From the NCBI GenBank assembly GCA_029973955.1, contig JARKQJ010000181.1, forward strand, positions 1-63,550: 63,550 bases of DNA, in the 5' to 3' direction. Shown here piece after piece: positions 18,843 to 26,820 of this stretch. A program made the position numbers and the translations under genes. The stretch is from Paludibaculum sp. GTDB taxonomy: Bacteria > Acidobacteriota > Terriglobia > Bryobacterales > Bryobacteraceae. Every line of letters begins with the position of its first letter. Position 1 is the first letter of the stretch. The notes beneath the pieces were generated by a model, which saw only the letters and a list, made by a program, of their open reading frames with translations, ran no database searches and was not told the DNA's origin.

Positions 18843-20512
18843 GCGGAGCGTTCAACTTCCACTTTGTTCGAACAGTTGAGTTCGCGGTCCAGGCGAGCCA
18901 AGGTGGAGTTGCCGTGAGAACCGTTCTGTGAGAGGTACAGCTCGACGATGGACAGCAGGTGCTTGTGGTCCACCGGTTTGGCCAGGTATTCGTTCATGCC
19001 CGCTTCCAGGCAACGTTCTCTGTCTCCATTCATGGCGTGGGCGGTCATTGCCACGATAGGCAATCCTGCCCATGCAGGATTGGAGCGAATGCGGTGGGTA
19101 GCCTGGAGACCATCCAACACGGGCATCTGCACGTCCATGAGGACGAGCTGGTAGCGGTTGCGGTCGAGCAGTTCCAGCGCTTCCTGGCCGTGTTTGGCGG
19201 TGTCTACCAGATAGCCCTTCTTGCGCAGCAGGCAGGTGACCACTTTCTGATTGATGAGATTGTCTTCCACCAGCAGAATTGGGCCGCGGCAGTTGTCCGT
19301 AATACTGCCGGCGTCTGCCGCCAGAATGCCGTTCTGGCCATTCAAGCGTCCGGCAGCCACGGCCAGCGGAAGAATCACGCTGAACCGGCTGCCCTTTCCG
19401 GGCTCACTTTCCAGCTCCACGGAGCCGCCGTGGATCTCCACCAAACGCTTCACGATGGCCAACCCCAGGCCAGTTCCGCCGAAGCGCCGGCTAATGGAGC
19501 CATCGGCTTGAGAGAACTTGTCGAAGACGGCGGACTGCTGCTCCAAGGTGATCCCAGGGCCGGTGTCCGACACGCTTAGCCGCAAGTGCACCGTGGAGAT
19601 GTCCGCCTGCGCGGCGCCAGGCGCCGGCGTCTCGGCCAGACCGACCTCCACCCGGACCGATCCGACGAACGTGAACTTCACCGCATTGCCGAGGAGGTTC
19701 GACATGATCTGGCGAATCCGCAATGGATCTCCGACCAGGGTACGCGGAACCTGCATGTCCACCGCCCAAGTCATCGACAGGCCTTTGCTCTTTGCCCTGG
19801 CGCTATGGGTCTTCACGCAATCCGCCACCAGCGCTCTGGGCTCAAACGGGACCTTCTCCAGGATCATGTGGCCGGCTTCGATCTTCGACAGGTCCAGCAG
19901 GTCGTTCAGCATAGCGAGCAATGACTGGGCACAGTTGTGAGCGGCAGCCAGTTGTTCATGCTGTTCGGCACTCATGGGGCTGTCGAGGGCTAACTCCAAC
20001 ATTCCTATTACTCCACTCATCGGCGTTCGCAATTCGTGCGACATGTTCGCCAGGAACTCACTCTTCGCGGCGCTCGCCTCCATCACTTTTTGGAGCGCCC
20101 CTTCCAACTCATCGGTCCGTTCCCGGATCTTCGCTTCCATTTCTTGTTGCTGGGCTTGAACCTGGCCACGAGTCGCCAGCAGTACTTCGGTCATCTGATT
20201 GAAACTGCGGCCCAAAGACTCCACTTCGTCCCCGGTCGGGCAGGTTTCGATCCGCCCAAGCCGCCCCTCACAAACGTCCTGGACGGCTCGTTCCAGCTTC
20301 CGCAGCGGCTCAGTCAGCCAACGGCAGCTTAACCGCCACATGAACGCCACCACCATGCCGATGGACACGACCAGGACCACGGCCTTCCCTGCCGGCATCC
20401 GGCGGCTCACCGTGATGTCGTAGGCAAGCACGACAACCACCATCCAGCTAGTCAGCAAAGCAGCCACTGCTGATAGCTTGGCGGCGATCGAAGTTGGACC
20501 TCGCGGCTTCAT
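18839..20512 (-). CDS. Hybrid sensor histidine kinase with receiver domain
   Basis: A 557-aa membrane kinase. Two TM helices (about 12-32 and 41-60) are separated by a very short loop, followed by HAMP (about 65-115), a coiled coil, HisKA with the phosphorylated His in NMSHELRTPMSG (about H159), HATPase_c (DTGPGI, GGTGLGL), and a C-terminal REC domain with the phosphorylatable Asp in LVLMDVQMPVLDG. It lacks a periplasmic sensor domain, so it probably senses the membrane or a partner. The start is uncertain: in-frame starts exist at 20563, 20644 and 20668 (GTG), none with a good Shine-Dalgarno. 20512 is chosen because earlier residues do not look like protein. Confidence 0.9.
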   Translation of the reverse strand: MKPRGPTSIAAKLSAVAALLTSWMVVVVLAYDITVSRRMPAGKAVVLVVSIGMVVAFMWRLSCRWLTEPLRKLERAVQDVCEGRLGRIETCPTGDEVESLGRSFNQMTEVLLATRGQVQAQQQEMEAKIRERTDELEGALQKVMEASAAKSEFLANMSHELRTPMSGVIGMLELALDSPMSAEQHEQLAAAHNCAQSLLAMLNDLLDLSKIEAGHMILEKVPFEPRALVADCVKTHSARAKSKGLSMTWAVDMQVPRTLVGDPLRIRQIMSNLLGNAVKFTFVGSVRVEVGLAETPAPGAAQADISTVHLRLSVSDTGPGITLEQQSAVFDKFSQADGSISRRFGGTGLGLAIVKRLVEIHGGSVELESEPGKGSRFSVILPLAVAAGRLNGQNGILAADAGSITDNCRGPILLVEDNLINQKVVTCLLRKKGYLVDTAKHGQEALELLDRNRYQLVLMDVQMPVLDGLQATHRIRSNPAWAGLPIVAMTAHAMNGDRERCLEAGMNEYLAKPVDHKHLLSIVELYLSQNGSHGNSTLARLDRELNCSNKVEVERSA

Positions 20513-20633
20513 CAATATGAGGACTTCTGTGTCTCCATCGGCACATGCTGGGATAGGCACCATAGGGTAAACGCCTAGACAGTAGTAAGTCGAATCCCTC
20601 CCCCGGTGCCAGGCCGCCGGCGGAAGGCACACC

Positions 20634-20663
20634 TTGACGCCCATCGTGATTCCGCGAAACAAT
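20634..20663 (+). promoter_or_regulatory. Candidate promoter for the DUF4380-like gene
   Basis: TTGACG (20634-20639) matches the -35 consensus at 5 of 6 positions. With an 18-bp spacer it faces AACAAT (20658-20663), a 4-of-6 match to the -10. Transcription would then begin almost at the ATG (20672), giving a leaderless mRNA, which would fit the absence of a Shine-Dalgarno. Tentative. Confidence 0.3.
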
Positions 20664-20671
20664 GACACACG

Positions 20672-21637
20672 ATGCGCCGCATAACGCTTGCCGCCGTATT
20701 TCTCGCCATGTCATTACAAGCTGCAGTCAAAATTGAAAAAGTCGCCTGGCAGGGCTGGCCGAATTGCTACAGGATCTCGAACGGAGAGGTGGAGCTGATC
20801 GTCACCTCGGATGTAGGTCCGCGCGTGATGTCCTATGGCTTCGCCGGAGGCCAGAATTTCTTCTGGGTTCAGAAGGAGACGGCCGGCAAGACAGGCCAAC
20901 CGGAGTGGATTCTCCGCGGCGGCCACCGTATTTGGGTAGGCCCCGAAGACATCAAGTACACCTACCCGCCGGACAACTCGCCGGCGGCCGTAAAGATCGA
21001 AGGCGGCGTTCTCATCGCCACGCAGGCCGTGGAGAAAGAGACGGGCATCGAGAAGCAGATTGAAGTCAGGCTGGCGCCCACGGGCACCGGGGTCACGGTC
21101 ATCCACCGGTTGTCGAACAAGACGAACATGCCGCTGGAATTCGCGGCCTGGGCGCTCACCATGATGGCCCCCGGGGGCCACGGCGTCTCCGGCTTCCCTC
21201 CGCGCGGCACCCACCCTGAAGTACTGCAGCCCACCAACCCTTTGATCATGTGGGCCTTCTCCGATCTATCAGACCCGCGCTGGACGTGGCTCAAGAAGTA
21301 CTTCGTCCTCCGGCAGGACCCCAACAACAACACGCCCACCAAGATCGGCCACTTCAATCCCAAGACATTCGGCGCCTATTTCCTGAACGGAGAGCTGTTC
21401 GTAAAGAAGTACGACGCGGATCCCACCCGAACCTACCCGGACTTCGGCAGCTCCTACGAGACGTTCACCAATGCCCAGTTCCTGGAGATCGAGACCATGG
21501 GACCCATGAGCAAAGTGGCCGCGGGCGCCACGCTGGAGCATGTAGAGCGCTGGAGCCTGCACCGCAACGCCAAGCCCGCAGCCTGGACTGACGCCGAGCT
21601 CGACCGCGTGCTGCTGCCGGTGCTGGCGGACAAGTAG
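20672..21637 (+). CDS. Secreted DUF4380-like protein
   Basis: A 321-aa protein with a signal peptide (MRRITLAAVFLAMSLQA) and a single beta-rich domain. The segments SDVGPRVMSYGFAGGQNFFWV and GGHRIWVGPED resemble DUF4380, which has a galactose-mutarotase-like fold, so carbohydrate binding or epimerisation is possible but not shown. The gene is divergent from the histidine kinase and lies 5 bp upstream of an alpha/beta hydrolase gene, starting a plus-strand run that also includes pyrD and the RidA gene. Confidence 0.7.
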   Translation: MRRITLAAVFLAMSLQAAVKIEKVAWQGWPNCYRISNGEVELIVTSDVGPRVMSYGFAGGQNFFWVQKETAGKTGQPEWILRGGHRIWVGPEDIKYTYPPDNSPAAVKIEGGVLIATQAVEKETGIEKQIEVRLAPTGTGVTVIHRLSNKTNMPLEFAAWALTMMAPGGHGVSGFPPRGTHPEVLQPTNPLIMWAFSDLSDPRWTWLKKYFVLRQDPNNNTPTKIGHFNPKTFGAYFLNGELFVKKYDADPTRTYPDFGSSYETFTNAQFLEIETMGPMSKVAAGATLEHVERWSLHRNAKPAAWTDAELDRVLLPVLADK

Positions 21638-21642
21638 AAGTT

Positions 21643-22668
21643 GTGTGGTGGTTGGCGCTGGTCCCGGCCGCGATTCCTCTGGCGGGTCTCGTGTATCAAT
21701 GGTGGGGCGCGCGGCGCGATGCGAAGCGTTTCCCCGCTCCGGGCCGCATCGCCGACGGGCTGCACCTGCTTCAGACCGGCTCCGGCGTTCCGCCGGGAGC
21801 ATGGAAGGCGGGCCACTCGCCCGCCGTTGCACTGGAAGCAGGCATCGCCGCTTCCAGCCTGAGCTGGCGCCTGGTTCAGCAGCCGCTCTCACGGGAAACC
21901 ACAGTGCTCTCTTATGACCGTACCGGTTTCGGCTGGAGCGAGCCGGCAGCAACACCTCGCAGCATGGAGAAACTGGTGGACGATCTGCGGCGAGCTCTCG
22001 ACGCCAGCGGACTCCCCTGCCCCTTCGTGCTGGCCGGACACTCCTTCGGCGGCCTGCTGTTGCGCCACTTTGCGGCGGCGCACCCGCGTTATGTCGGGTC
22101 TCTGGTCCTGATCGATCCCCTGGAACCGTTTGAATGGCATCCGCTCAGCGAAGAACAGCGCCGGCGGTTGAGTAGAGGCGTGATGCTGTCGCGGCGCGGG
22201 GCGTTCCTGGCCCGGCTGGGTGTGGTCCGGCTCGGACTGGATCTGCTGCTGTCTGGCTCCAAAGCACTGCCCAAGCTGCTGGCCAAGGTCTCCAGCGGCA
22301 AGGGCAGCGTGGTGCCGGACCGCCTGGTGGGTGAGATCCGCAAACTGCCGCCCGAGATCTGGCCTGCCGTGCGTGCTCACTGGTGCCTGCCGCGCAGCTT
22401 CCGCACACTGGCGGAGTACCTGGAGAGGCTCCCGGAACACTGTGCGCTGCCGATCGACGCGGCAGCCTTGCGGGAGATCCCAATCACTGTAATCTCCGCC
22501 TCGCGCTCGCCTGACGCGGTGATCGAGGCCCACCGCCGCACGGCCGCACTCTCCCGGCAGGGCAAGCACGTCGTCGCCGAAGACAGCGGGCACTGGGTTC
22601 AACTGGACCGGCCCGACGTCATCGTCCGCGAGATCCGCGAAAGACTGCGGCCCGGTTCAGTACACTGA
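21643..22668 (+). CDS. Alpha/beta hydrolase with N-terminal membrane anchor
   Basis: A 341-aa hydrolase. The N-terminus (WWLALVPAAIPLAGLVYQWW) is a probable membrane anchor. The fold then shows the nucleophile elbow AGHSFGGLLLRH, SYDRTGFGWSE near the active site, a probable acid Asp in SASRSPDAV, and the catalytic His in DSGHWVQLDRPD. The substrate is unknown; the catalytic pattern is typical of haloalkane dehalogenase/epoxide hydrolase/esterase relatives. The start is GTG at 21643, 5 bp after the previous stop. It ends 5 bp before pyrD. Confidence 0.85.
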   Translation: MWWLALVPAAIPLAGLVYQWWGARRDAKRFPAPGRIADGLHLLQTGSGVPPGAWKAGHSPAVALEAGIAASSLSWRLVQQPLSRETTVLSYDRTGFGWSEPAATPRSMEKLVDDLRRALDASGLPCPFVLAGHSFGGLLLRHFAAAHPRYVGSLVLIDPLEPFEWHPLSEEQRRRLSRGVMLSRRGAFLARLGVVRLGLDLLLSGSKALPKLLAKVSSGKGSVVPDRLVGEIRKLPPEIWPAVRAHWCLPRSFRTLAEYLERLPEHCALPIDAAALREIPITVISASRSPDAVIEAHRRTAALSRQGKHVVAEDSGHWVQLDRPDVIVREIRERLRPGSVH

Positions 22669-22673
22669 TTCTG

Positions 22674-23612
22674 ATGGCTGGTGATCCCGTCTCTTCCCGC
22701 CTGGCCACTTCCCTGTGCGGCATCGCGCTGAAGAATCCCGTGCTGGCCGCCTCCGGCACGTTCGGCTACGGCGTGGAGTTCTCTTCGCTGGTGGACCTGA
22801 ACAAGATGGGCGGCATCGTGGTGAAGGGCCTGTCGCGCGAGGCCATCGCCGGCAATCCGCCGCCGCGCGTCTTCGAGGCCGAAGCCGGCATGATGAACTC
22901 CGTCGGCCTGCAGAACATCGGCGTCCAGGCTTTCGCCAAAGAGAAACTGCCGCTCCTGCGCCGCTACCAGACGCCGGTTTTCGCCAACGTTTTCGGCTAC
23001 GCGCTGGAGGATTACGCAGAAGTTGTGCGCGTGCTCGAAGACCATGAGGGCGTCGCGGCCTATGAACTGAACGTCTCCTGCCCGAACACGAAGCACGGCG
23101 GCATTTTCTTCTCGAGCGATCCGGGGCTGCTCGGACAACTGGTATCGGCCGTACGCCAGGTGGCCCGGCGCCCGGTGATCGTGAAGCTCTCGCCCAACGT
23201 CGGCAGCATTCAACCGCTGGCCGTGGCGGCAGAGGATGGAGGCGCGGATGCCATCTCCCTGGTCAACACATTCATCTCGCTGGCGATCGATCTCAAAACC
23301 CGGAAGCCGCGGCTGGGCGCCGGTTTTGGCGGGCTGTCCGGCCCGGCCATCAAACCGATTGCGCTGCGCATGGTCTTCGAGGCCGCCCGCGCAGTGAAGA
23401 TCCCCGTCGTGGGCCTGGGCGGCATCGCCAGCGGAGAGGACGCGGCAGAGTTTCTCATCGCCGGCGCCACGGCCGTGGAGGTCGGTACGGCGACATTTTG
23501 GGATCCCCGCTCGCCGCTCCGAATCGCCGGCGAGATGGACGCGTTTCTCAAGAAGGAGCGGATTGATAGCGTCCGCCAACTGGTCGGAACCATCGAATGG
23601 AAAAAGGCATGA
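22674..23612 (+). CDS. pyrD: Dihydroorotate dehydrogenase, class 1B catalytic subunit
   Basis: A 312-aa FMN enzyme oxidising dihydroorotate to orotate in pyrimidine synthesis. The class 1 catalytic Cys is in ELNVSCPNTKHGG; FMN contacts are ASGTFGYG, VVKGLS and GLGGIASGEDAAEF. Cys as the base (not Ser) marks class 1, and the sequence looks like 1B. Class 1B enzymes normally work with the iron-sulfur/FAD subunit PyrK, which is not encoded next door here. Its stop overlaps the RidA start by 4 bp (ATGA). Confidence 0.93.
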   Translation: MAGDPVSSRLATSLCGIALKNPVLAASGTFGYGVEFSSLVDLNKMGGIVVKGLSREAIAGNPPPRVFEAEAGMMNSVGLQNIGVQAFAKEKLPLLRRYQTPVFANVFGYALEDYAEVVRVLEDHEGVAAYELNVSCPNTKHGGIFFSSDPGLLGQLVSAVRQVARRPVIVKLSPNVGSIQPLAVAAEDGGADAISLVNTFISLAIDLKTRKPRLGAGFGGLSGPAIKPIALRMVFEAARAVKIPVVGLGGIASGEDAAEFLIAGATAVEVGTATFWDPRSPLRIAGEMDAFLKKERIDSVRQLVGTIEWKKA

Positions 23613-23992
23613 AAGAAATCATCTCCACTCCCAACGCCCCCGCGGCCATTGGCCCGTACTCCCAGGCCGTGCGCTGGAACGGCCTCGTCTACTGTAGCGG
23701 CCAGATCCCGCTGGACCCGGCCACCGGTCAACTGGTGGAGGGCGGCATTGAAGAGCAGACCGTGCGAGTGCTGGAAAACCTGAGAGCCGTCCTGGAGGCC
23801 GCCGGCGCATCGTTCGAAACGGTGCTCAAAACGACGATTTTCGTGAAAGACTTGGGCGATTTCGCCAAGGTGAACGAGATCTACGGGCGGTACTTCGCGG
23901 TGAATCCTCCAGCGCGCGCCACGGTGGAAGCGGCACGCCTGCCGCGCGACGTGCGGGTGGAGATCGAGGCGGTCGCCTTCGTTCAAGCTTAG
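23609..23992 (+). CDS. ridA: RidA-family enamine/imine deaminase
   Basis: A 127-aa RidA (YjgF/UK114) protein that hydrolyses reactive 2-aminoacrylate and similar imines from PLP enzymes to keto acids. Family motifs are intact: GPYSQAVRWNGLVYCSGQIPLDP, the substrate-binding Arg in PPARATVEAARLP, and a final IEAVAF. The ATG at 23609 is preferred over 23597 because of the ATGA overlap with pyrD and a GGAAAAAGG site. It is probably co-translated with pyrD. Confidence 0.94.
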   Translation: MKEIISTPNAPAAIGPYSQAVRWNGLVYCSGQIPLDPATGQLVEGGIEEQTVRVLENLRAVLEAAGASFETVLKTTIFVKDLGDFAKVNEIYGRYFAVNPPARATVEAARLPRDVRVEIEAVAFVQA

Positions 23993-24011
23993 CAGAGCGG
24001 CTTCGCCGCGC

Positions 24012-24239
24012 TTAGCCGAGCGGCTTGGCCAGAATAATCTCGAAGTTGCGCGGATCGAGTTGCCGCCGCTTCAACTCAACGAAGCACTCCAACGGACTTG
24101 CCCCGATCGCCTCGATGCGCTTCAAGGGCATGGTAGCGGGCGAGTAGGCCTCCAGTGCCATCCACTTGCCCGCCAGGCAGGCCTTTTCATCCAGGGAAAG
24201 CTGTTCCGGCACGCGGCCGATGAGTTTCGACGAATCCAT
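24012..24239 (-). CDS. Conserved-looking small protein of unknown function
   Basis: A 75-aa soluble protein (MDSSKLIGRVPEQLSLDEK...) with no TM segment, no motif I recognise and mixed alpha/beta composition. It is the last gene of the ECF sigma operon, starting 11 bp after the stop of the 376-aa gene. A longer frame to 24392 would overlap that gene entirely, so the ATG at 24239 is preferred. Existence is supported by spacing and codon pattern; no function is suggested. Confidence 0.55.
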   Translation of the reverse strand: MDSSKLIGRVPEQLSLDEKACLAGKWMALEAYSPATMPLKRIEAIGASPLECFVELKRRQLDPRNFEIILAKPLG

Positions 24240-24250
24240 CGTCCGTGATC

Positions 24251-25381
24251 TTAGCGCATCGCGCGCAATTGTTGGACGACGGCCGTCAGACCTTTGCGGC
24301 GATAGACGTTGCCCAGCCGGGCAAGTTCTCCCGAAACCGGCAGCACCGCCGCCAGCTTGGGGTCTTTCCAGGCGCCGGCGGGCGGCACCCACAGCTCGCC
24401 GTCAGTGAACTCCACCACGGCAGGATAGGCGGTGAGGCCCGTCACCGGCTTGGCGAAACGCAGCGTGCTGTCCTTTCTCACCGTGGACTGCTGTCCCGGC
24501 GGCAGCACCACCTCGGCAGGCATCGTTCCGGCAGGGTATTCCAGACCATCGGCGTCCCGCGCCAGCCAGCCCAATTCTACATAGCGAATCGGCTTGCGCC
24601 CGCCGTTCCGCAACTCCACGCGCGGCGCCCGCGCTTCGGTGGCGGCCATCGAGGCTTCACCGGACATCAGTTCCAGGGGCGATTCGGGAATTCGCAGGAA
24701 GGCAAACTCCACCGGCTTCTCCGTGCCGGCGTTAGTAGCCGGCAGGCTGCGCATCACCTGCATGGCCATGCGAGGTTGTGCTTCGGAGCGCGCCACCGCA
24801 GCCAGCAGGGAGTCGCGAAGTGCCGTTTCGCCACCGCTCTCCAAGGCCGCCAGGAGCGCGCGGCGATCCCTCCGGGCCTCCATCTCCCAGGCAAGCATCG
24901 AGCGCCGGGAGTTCATCCGGTTCGGCCCGTAGAAGCCGAGATCGTCAAAGAGAATGCCGTCGAGGCCCACCTCCACCAGCGCACCGCCCGGTGCCGCCAG
25001 CGGCCGCATCAATCGAAGATCGATGCGCACCGGGAAGCTCTCGCCCGGTTCGACATCCAGGCTGGGCACCGTCACGGAGCCCTTTCCGCCAGGCGTCACC
25101 TCCTGCGCCAGTACCAGCAGCGAGACGGCGCGGATCTTGCGCGGACCGTTGTTCTTCAGCACCAGCGTGGAGTGAAGCTCCACCTGCAAAGCCCCGCCGC
25201 GCGCCACGGCGCTCGATTGGCCCCAATCGGCGGAAACCAGCGCCAATGGCGCATCAGCCGGCAGTTTCACTTTGAACGAGTTGCGCGGATCGGCAGTTTC
25301 CGGCGTCTGGGCCCAGAGGCCGCAGGCAATCAGCAAAGCCACAGCCGGCCCGCTCAGGAAGCTATTGCGCCGAGACATCAT
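24251..25381 (-). CDS. Secreted protein of unknown function in the ECF sigma operon
   Basis: A 376-aa protein with a signal peptide (SRRNSFLSGPAVALLIACGLWAQ). The body is beta-rich with Ig-like alternation (LQVELHSTLVLKNNGPRKIRAVSLLVL; PRVELRNGGRKPIRYVELGWL), like domains that measure or bind extracellular partners. I recognise no family. It overlaps the anti-sigma gene by 20 bp and lies upstream of the 75-aa gene, so it probably belongs to the regulon head operon of the ECF sigma factor. Confidence 0.72.
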   Translation of the reverse strand: MMSRRNSFLSGPAVALLIACGLWAQTPETADPRNSFKVKLPADAPLALVSADWGQSSAVARGGALQVELHSTLVLKNNGPRKIRAVSLLVLAQEVTPGGKGSVTVPSLDVEPGESFPVRIDLRLMRPLAAPGGALVEVGLDGILFDDLGFYGPNRMNSRRSMLAWEMEARRDRRALLAALESGGETALRDSLLAAVARSEAQPRMAMQVMRSLPATNAGTEKPVEFAFLRIPESPLELMSGEASMAATEARAPRVELRNGGRKPIRYVELGWLARDADGLEYPAGTMPAEVVLPPGQQSTVRKDSTLRFAKPVTGLTAYPAVVEFTDGELWVPPAGAWKDPKLAAVLPVSGELARLGNVYRRKGLTAVVQQLRAMR

Positions 25382-25958
25382 AGATAGTCACCTGTCCCGT
25401 GTCAGAGTCGACGAAACGCGCGCTGCCGCCGCCATCCCAACTCACAGTCGTAGCCACCGGCTGGCGGGAGGGCGCGATCAGCGTGATGGCGGAATCCTGC
25501 TTGCGCAGCGCCAAGCCGTCCGGACGGGCATCCAAAACCACTTGGGCCGATTCCGGGGGCGCCAGCGGCAAACCGGCCTGAGGCGCACGCAGCATCCAGC
25601 CGGCGAATCCCACAAATGCCATGGAGCCCAGCACGACAGCCAACCGCCAGCCGGTGCCGGCGTATCCATCTGCGCGGACCTCGCGCAGCGCCGTTTTGGG
25701 TTGGTCGACCAGCGCGCCCGCCGCCAGTCCCAGGCGGATATTGGCGCGCATCTCGGCCTCGAGCGCCGGCCAGTCGAGATCCTCCGGTAGGACGTCTACA
25801 CCCGCCCGCAATGCTGCCCGATCGCTCCGGAATCCCTCAACCTGGCGCGCACAGGCCGCACACGACCGCACATGCCAGCCAAGGCGGAGCCGTTCTGCCA
25901 GACCACACTCCCCGCCCGCCAGCAGCGCCAGTTGTCCGAGCCTCGGATGCGTCTTCAT
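25362..25958 (-). CDS. Anti-sigma factor, zinc-finger (ZAS-like) membrane protein
   Basis: A 198-aa protein with an N-terminal H-x3-C-x2-C zinc motif (WHVRSCAAC, about 28-36), typical of anti-sigma factors that sequester ECF sigma factors, followed by a single TM helix (about 105-122) and a periplasmic beta domain. Its ATG overlaps the sigma gene stop by 4 bp (ATGA, 25955-25958), giving tight co-translation of the partners. The release signal is unknown. Confidence 0.85.
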   Translation of the reverse strand: MKTHPRLGQLALLAGGECGLAERLRLGWHVRSCAACARQVEGFRSDRAALRAGVDVLPEDLDWPALEAEMRANIRLGLAAGALVDQPKTALREVRADGYAGTGWRLAVVLGSMAFVGFAGWMLRAPQAGLPLAPPESAQVVLDARPDGLALRKQDSAITLIAPSRQPVATTVSWDGGGSARFVDSDTGQVTIYDVSAQ

Positions 25959-26509
25959 TGCCGGTGCCTTTCCACGTATTTCCTAAACTTGATCCGAGCG
26001 TTGGCGATGTGGCTGCGCACCGTCGCCTTTCCGCAGTTCAGCCGGCGCGCCACTTCTTCGGCCGAAAGGTCTTCCACGTCGCGCAGGATCAGCGCCGCGC
26101 GTTCCCGGGCCGTCAGCCGGTTCAAACCCTCTTCGAGGTAGCCAGACTGCTCCGCCCGCAGCAGGAGCGCTTCGGGGCTGCGCTCCTCCGCTACCGTCAG
26201 AGGCTCCACCAGTTCATCGATCTCGGTTTCGCCGAGCCGGCCCTGCTTGCGCAGGAAGTCGATGGCTGTATTGGAGGCGATTCTCGACAGCCAGTGCGCC
26301 GCCCGCTCCAGATCTTTGATCTGCTCCTGCTTCTGGAGCGCTTTGATGAAAGTGTCCTGCGTCAGGTCCTGCGCATCGGCCACGTTCCCGACGATGCGAT
26401 AGATAATGGCGAACACCCGCCGCATGTTCGAGCGGACAAACTCATCCTGCCGCGCCTCCCATTCCTGGGCGGCCGCCAGGTCCGGTCGATTCTCCGTACG
26501 TTCGCTCAT
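25955..26509 (-). CDS. ECF-type RNA polymerase sigma factor
   Basis: A 184-aa sigma-70 family factor with only regions 2 and 4. Region 2 contains VADAQDLTQDTFIKALQ and WLSRIASNTAIDFLRKQ; region 4 is LTARERAALILRDVEDLSAEEVARRLNCGKATVRSHIANARIKF. Such factors direct RNA polymerase to stress-type promoters until bound by the cognate anti-sigma, encoded immediately downstream with an ATGA overlap. The start at 26509 gives the usual length; an ATG at 26569 preceded by AGGG would add 20 residues. Confidence 0.93.
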   Translation of the reverse strand: MSERTENRPDLAAAQEWEARQDEFVRSNMRRVFAIIYRIVGNVADAQDLTQDTFIKALQKQEQIKDLERAAHWLSRIASNTAIDFLRKQGRLGETEIDELVEPLTVAEERSPEALLLRAEQSGYLEEGLNRLTARERAALILRDVEDLSAEEVARRLNCGKATVRSHIANARIKFRKYVERHRQ

Positions 26510-26820
26510 CGAGAGTTCATCGCCGGCGCCATTCCAATCGGACAGGCAAGTGACGCGGGCACCATCCATTGTGCCCCTATTGGGCCCATTCTGTATCCGC
26601 GCTAACATTCCTGTCTCTGCTAGCTGTGACGAAGAGAACGGCGAATCCGTGCAAGTCGTTCTTCGGCGGTATGCTGGAAGTATATGAGACTCGCAGGTCC
26701 GGTGGCCCAGGATTCGCCCGCCCGCCTCGTCTCTCAATGGCCGGCAGCCTCAGTGCTGCGCCGCCTGCAGTTCCAGCCCCAATCCCACCCCTCTTTCCAA
26801 GTAAGAAAGGCTTTCAAATC
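26510..26820. other. Divergent intergenic region with inverted repeat
   Basis: These 311 bp separate the ECF sigma gene from the aminotransferase gene. The one structure noted is a perfect inverted repeat GGGCAC-N8-GTGCCC (26557-26562 and 26571-26576) just upstream of the sigma start, which could be an operator or a 5'-UTR hairpin. No clear sigma70 promoter or RNA gene was recognised; the last 20 bp hold a GAAAGG site for the aminotransferase. Confidence 0.5.
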
